NCBI RefSeq assembly: GCF_000013745.1
Contig: NC_007925.1
Span: forward strand, 3,658,001-3,722,000
Reading direction: 5' to 3'
DNA length: 64,000 nucleotides
From: Rhodopseudomonas_A palustris_F
GTDB lineage: Bacteria; Pseudomonadota; Alphaproteobacteria; Rhizobiales; Xanthobacteraceae
Below the pieces are notes generated by a model, which was given only the letters and a program-made list of their open reading frames with translations, did no database searches and had not been told where the DNA came from. Position numbers and translations under genes: made by a program. Positions 62,201-64,000 of the stretch are shown here, in pieces; the first letter of the stretch is position 1, and every line of letters starts with the position of its first letter.

Positions 62201-64000
62201 CGGTCGCCGCGCCCGACGCCCCGCGCCGCAAGCCGCGTCGCGAGGTTTTCGCTGGCTTGCGCGAGTTGAGACCAGCTGAGCGTGCCTTCGTTGTCGATCA
62301 CCGCCGGCGCATCGGGCCGCTGTGACGCCCATTGCGACACGTAGTCGGCGATCGTGCGAACTGGTGCCTCCGGTGCCGCGGGCTCCGCGCCGATGTCGTC
62401 CAGCAATTCGCGATAGCGGGCGACCCAGCCCTCGACCCGGGCGGCATCGAACAGGTCGGCGTTGAAATTCGCCGCGATGGCGAGGCCCGCTTCGCTCAGT
62501 TCGAGATTCCAGTTCAAATCCCAGCGCACGCTGCCATGGGCGTTGGCGCTGATTGTTGGCGCGAGGGCGCCGAACGCCGCGAGCGACTCCAGGCGGTCGA
62601 GGTTGAAGGAGACGCTCGCCAGCGGCGGCCGCGACGGATCGCGTCGTGAACCACTAGCCTTGACGATGGCGGACAGCGGATAGGCCGGATAGGCCATCGC
62701 CTGCGCCATCGCCGCGCGGGTCACGCTGAGCGCATCCGCGCCGCCGATGCCGGCGAGCCGCACCGGCACGGTGGAGATGCAATAGCCGCTCAGTCCCGGC
62801 TCGCCCACCATCGGTTGCCCGGCGGCGAAGATCGCAACGACGATGTCGTCCTGCCTCGAAAGTTCGGCCAGCAGCCGTCCATAGGCGGCGAGGCACAGCG
62901 TGAACAGCGAGCAGTCTTGCACGCGCGCTTGCGCGGCCAGCCGATCGGCCAGCACCGGCGGCAGCAGCGCAGCGATGCGCCCGCCCGCAAACGTCTGCAG
63001 CGGCGGCCGCGTCCGGTCGGCGGGAAGATCGAGCGGCGCGGGCAGATCAGCGAAGACGCCTTTCCAATGCGCCGCGGCGTCCGGGTCGGCGGCCGCACTG
63101 CGCGCAAAGGCCGCGAAGCGCTGATAGCTAGCCGGCGCCGGCAGGGTCGCCGGGGTCGCTGCGAGGCGAGCCGAATAGAGCCGGCCGAACTCGTTGGCGA
63201 GCACCTGCATCGACCAGCCGTCGGTGACGATATGCGGCTGGATCAGCACCAGGGCGCTTGCGCTCGCGCCGACCCGCAGCAGAGCAAGTTTAAGTAACCG
63301 GCCGCCCGCCAGATCGAACGGCCGTGCCGCCGCAGCTCGTACCCAGGCCGCCGCAGCCTCGGCATCCGGCAGGTCGGCTTCGTCCAGCGTGATGGTAGCT
63401 GCAGTGGCGATCTGCGCCTCGCCGCCGCCCTCCGCAAAATTCATCCGCAGGCTGTCGTGCCGCGCCACCAGATCGGCCAGCGCGCTTCGAAGCGTCGGCG
63501 GATCGAGCGGGCCTTCGAAGCACAGAACCAGCGTCTGGTTATAGGCCGCAGCACTTTCGGGACTGAAGGCCGCGAGCATCCACAGCGCCTGCTGTCCCGG
63601 CGAGGTGGCGATGGTCGCGGGCGCCGCCGGCCGCGGCGACGAGCCCATCAGACCGACCGCCGTCAGCGCGCGGGCGCTGTCGCGCACCGCCTGCGCCACC
63701 TGGCCGAGATCGGAATCGGTATGCGCCGTGGAGAGGAAGCAGGTGCGCCCTTCCCAGACGTATACGCCGCGGGAGATCAGCTGGCTGTAGAACAGATCGC
63801 TGGCGCCGGAAAAGCGCATTACCGAGGAGAAGTGCTCGACCCGCAAGGCGCTGCCGTCGTCTTCGAGCGTCGCGTTCAGCTCGCGGCAGAAACGGTCGGT
63901 TGTGGCGTTGAGGCGTTCCTGCAACACCGGCCCGGAGGCGTCCAGATGGCTGAGCACCGCGGTTGCGGCCGCCATCGCCAGCGGGTTCTTGTTGAAAGTG
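59254..64000 (-). CDS. Nonribosomal peptide synthetase: aminotransferase-C-A-PCP-E (partial, N-terminus beyond window)
   Basis: The visible 1,581 residues are the end of a very large protein; the frame is open at 64000. Numbering from the internal Met at 63975: the tail of a class III aminotransferase (to about 115, preceded by TFNKNPLA); a condensation domain (about 122-530) with PHIVTDGWS; an adenylation domain (about 545-1030) with YILFTSGSTGRSKG, NHYGPTETT and YLTGDLG; a carrier domain with FFTLGGDSIMAIQL (Ser1080); and an epimerisation domain (about 1134-1560) with HHLVFDMVSW and NYLGDIG. There is no thioesterase. The adenylation pocket reads SFAADLGYT, with Ala where Asp normally holds the alpha-amino group. 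The product is unknown. Confidence 0.9.
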   Translation of the reverse strand, partial: TFNKNPLAMAAATAVLSHLDASGPVLQERLNATTDRFCRELNATLEDDGSALRVEHFSSVMRFSGASDLFYSQLISRGVYVWEGRTCFLSTAHTDSDLGQVAQAVRDSARALTAVGLMGSSPRPAAPATIATSPGQQALWMLAAFSPESAAAYNQTLVLCFEGPLDPPTLRSALADLVARHDSLRMNFAEGGGEAQIATAATITLDEADLPDAEAAAAWVRAAAARPFDLAGGRLLKLALLRVGASASALVLIQPHIVTDGWSMQVLANEFGRLYSARLAATPATLPAPASYQRFAAFARSAAADPDAAAHWKGVFADLPAPLDLPADRTRPPLQTFAGGRIAALLPPVLADRLAAQARVQDCSLFTLCLAAYGRLLAELSRQDDIVVAIFAAGQPMVGEPGLSGYCISTVPVRLAGIGGADALSVTRAAMAQAMAYPAYPLSAIVKASGSRRDPSRPPLASVSFNLDRLESLAAFGALAPTISANAHGSVRWDLNWNLELSEAGLAIAANFNADLFDAARVEGWVARYRELLDDIGAEPAAPEAPVRTIADYVSQWASQRPDAPAVIDNEGTLSWSQLAQASENLATRLAARGVGRGDRVAFCLHRGAGPLVTMAAASRLGAAFVPLEPEHPAAHRATLLAESGAKVLVTDASTQGETASIPTLGWSRDAPAATAPPRVACRGSDLAYILFTSGSTGRSKGVMVSCGGLHGYAEAMLRRLAIPAPLIFAIVTSFAADLGYTSVIGALASGGTLNVVDAATARDPAALIARMAQAPADVLKIVPSHLAALMTHPDAAALLPRRALICGGDVLTFALVQRLAALRPGLRVFNHYGPTETTIGCTMVEVTAALANALADGRLPIGHALDGAVVEIVDADGTVLPVGETGEIRVSGAGVALGYLAPAADAGFIRRADGARAYLTGDLGSIDADGLVRFLGRNDDMAKIRGHRVDPNGVAAVLRACPGVSDAAVLVKRDDAGAARLLGAVVAHGQTADSLTTLLIDRLPEAHRPSRLIIVAALPLTANGKVDRKALMQQFAAPRDVAVAAPVHVEGVLATVLLLWRELFSGLGDQAQDIGPDDDFFTLGGDSIMAIQLAGKARAAGWLMSPTQIFTAPTPRALAGIIQPVSAHAVEDRGPVAEAVPLTPIQRWFMDIEMPDRRHWALTAVFDLPCGVTADAMSTALAAAVRRHDALRIRLCDGDPPAQQVEAAAVSSALLQQQIAAVEESSAAEDRMADRLIAQLNPAAGRQFAAGLVETGAAKRLVVAVHHLVFDMVSWTILADDLANALSDPPRPVATPATAWSWWCRHQPASVAAFEADRPYWQAVAETSVTVPLDHPDTEDLEGDAQHRELRLDAELCRPLFADLSERFGHQPHESVLAIVARALFTWAGRAVQLELEGHGREPGDADIDLSRSIGWFTTRYPVALPADATDLPRWLLAVKDTARWATARSMGYGLLRSAAVPLAAPRPRLSFNYLGDIGRFGHAGLPLIRLGAGRERAARAVRPHRLAFNCWQDAGALIVRCEFGAGHQAATIERLLDAVAVAADACRSVAGNSERRYSPSDFSALDLSQEDLDALTLFN

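Overview
The window is high-GC alphaproteobacterial chromosome. It most resembles the Rhodopseudomonas/Bradyrhizobium group (Nitrobacteraceae). The basis is recognition of protein sequences, the divK-pleD operon, the ddl/ftsQ and murB-murC-murG-ftsW blocks, and intergenic palindromic repeats of the kind common in that family. The exact species cannot be fixed from sequence alone. About 60 genes are supported, plus two tRNAs, one toxin-antitoxin pair and several repeats and terminators. No insertion sequence, integrase, rRNA or CRISPR array was seen.

Layout. 1-8.5 kb: peptidoglycan synthesis and division genes on the minus strand (ftsW, murG, murC, murB, then ddl and ftsQ, which leaves the left edge). 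The run is split by a plus-strand glycosyltransferase and a DUF4239 membrane protein. 8.6-12.1 kb: the divK-pleD cell-cycle/c-di-GMP operon, then DUF3572 and dinB on the other strand. 12.1-23 kb: envelope and housekeeping genes (EipB-like, RidA, GDPD, COG3146, HIT, TrmO, AzlCD, PilZ, lytic transglycosylase, a reductase-B-like protein, a GT39 membrane glycosyltransferase). 23-31 kb: ClpA and ClpS, a TadG-like vWA protein, a phasin with a palindromic upstream region, and a D,D-carboxypeptidase. 30.7-43.5 kb: a DnaJ/vWA pair, an alpha/beta hydrolase with tandem repeats upstream, panC, GST, YdcF, an aldo-keto reductase, mgtE and two tandem NodB-type deacetylases. 44-47 kb: a Phd/PIN toxin-antitoxin operon with an operator-like palindrome, tRNA-Leu, an orphan FliN-like protein and lipB. 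47-50.3 kb: a tight operon of a biotin-dependent carboxylase alpha subunit, oxaloacetate decarboxylase and acylphosphatase. 50.4-58.6 kb: small conserved proteins, photolyase, a histone H1-like protein, EamA and PhzF, a membrane diguanylate cyclase and a small secreted ClpP-like protein. 58.8-64 kb: tRNA-Arg followed by the 3' end of a large nonribosomal peptide synthetase gene that runs off the right edge.

How the genes fit together. Much of the window concerns the cell envelope: precursor synthesis (Mur, Ddl), flipping/polymerisation (FtsW), trimming (lytic transglycosylase, carboxypeptidase), integrity (EipB-like) and surface sugar modification (GT4, GT39, NodB enzymes). Cyclic-di-GMP signalling recurs (PleD, a PilZ protein, a second GGEEF protein). 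The most unusual element is the synthetase at the right end. It has an aminotransferase-C-A-PCP-E layout, no thioesterase, and an adenylation domain that seems to lack the aspartate that normally holds the alpha-amino group. Its position just downstream of a tRNA-Arg suggests an acquired island.
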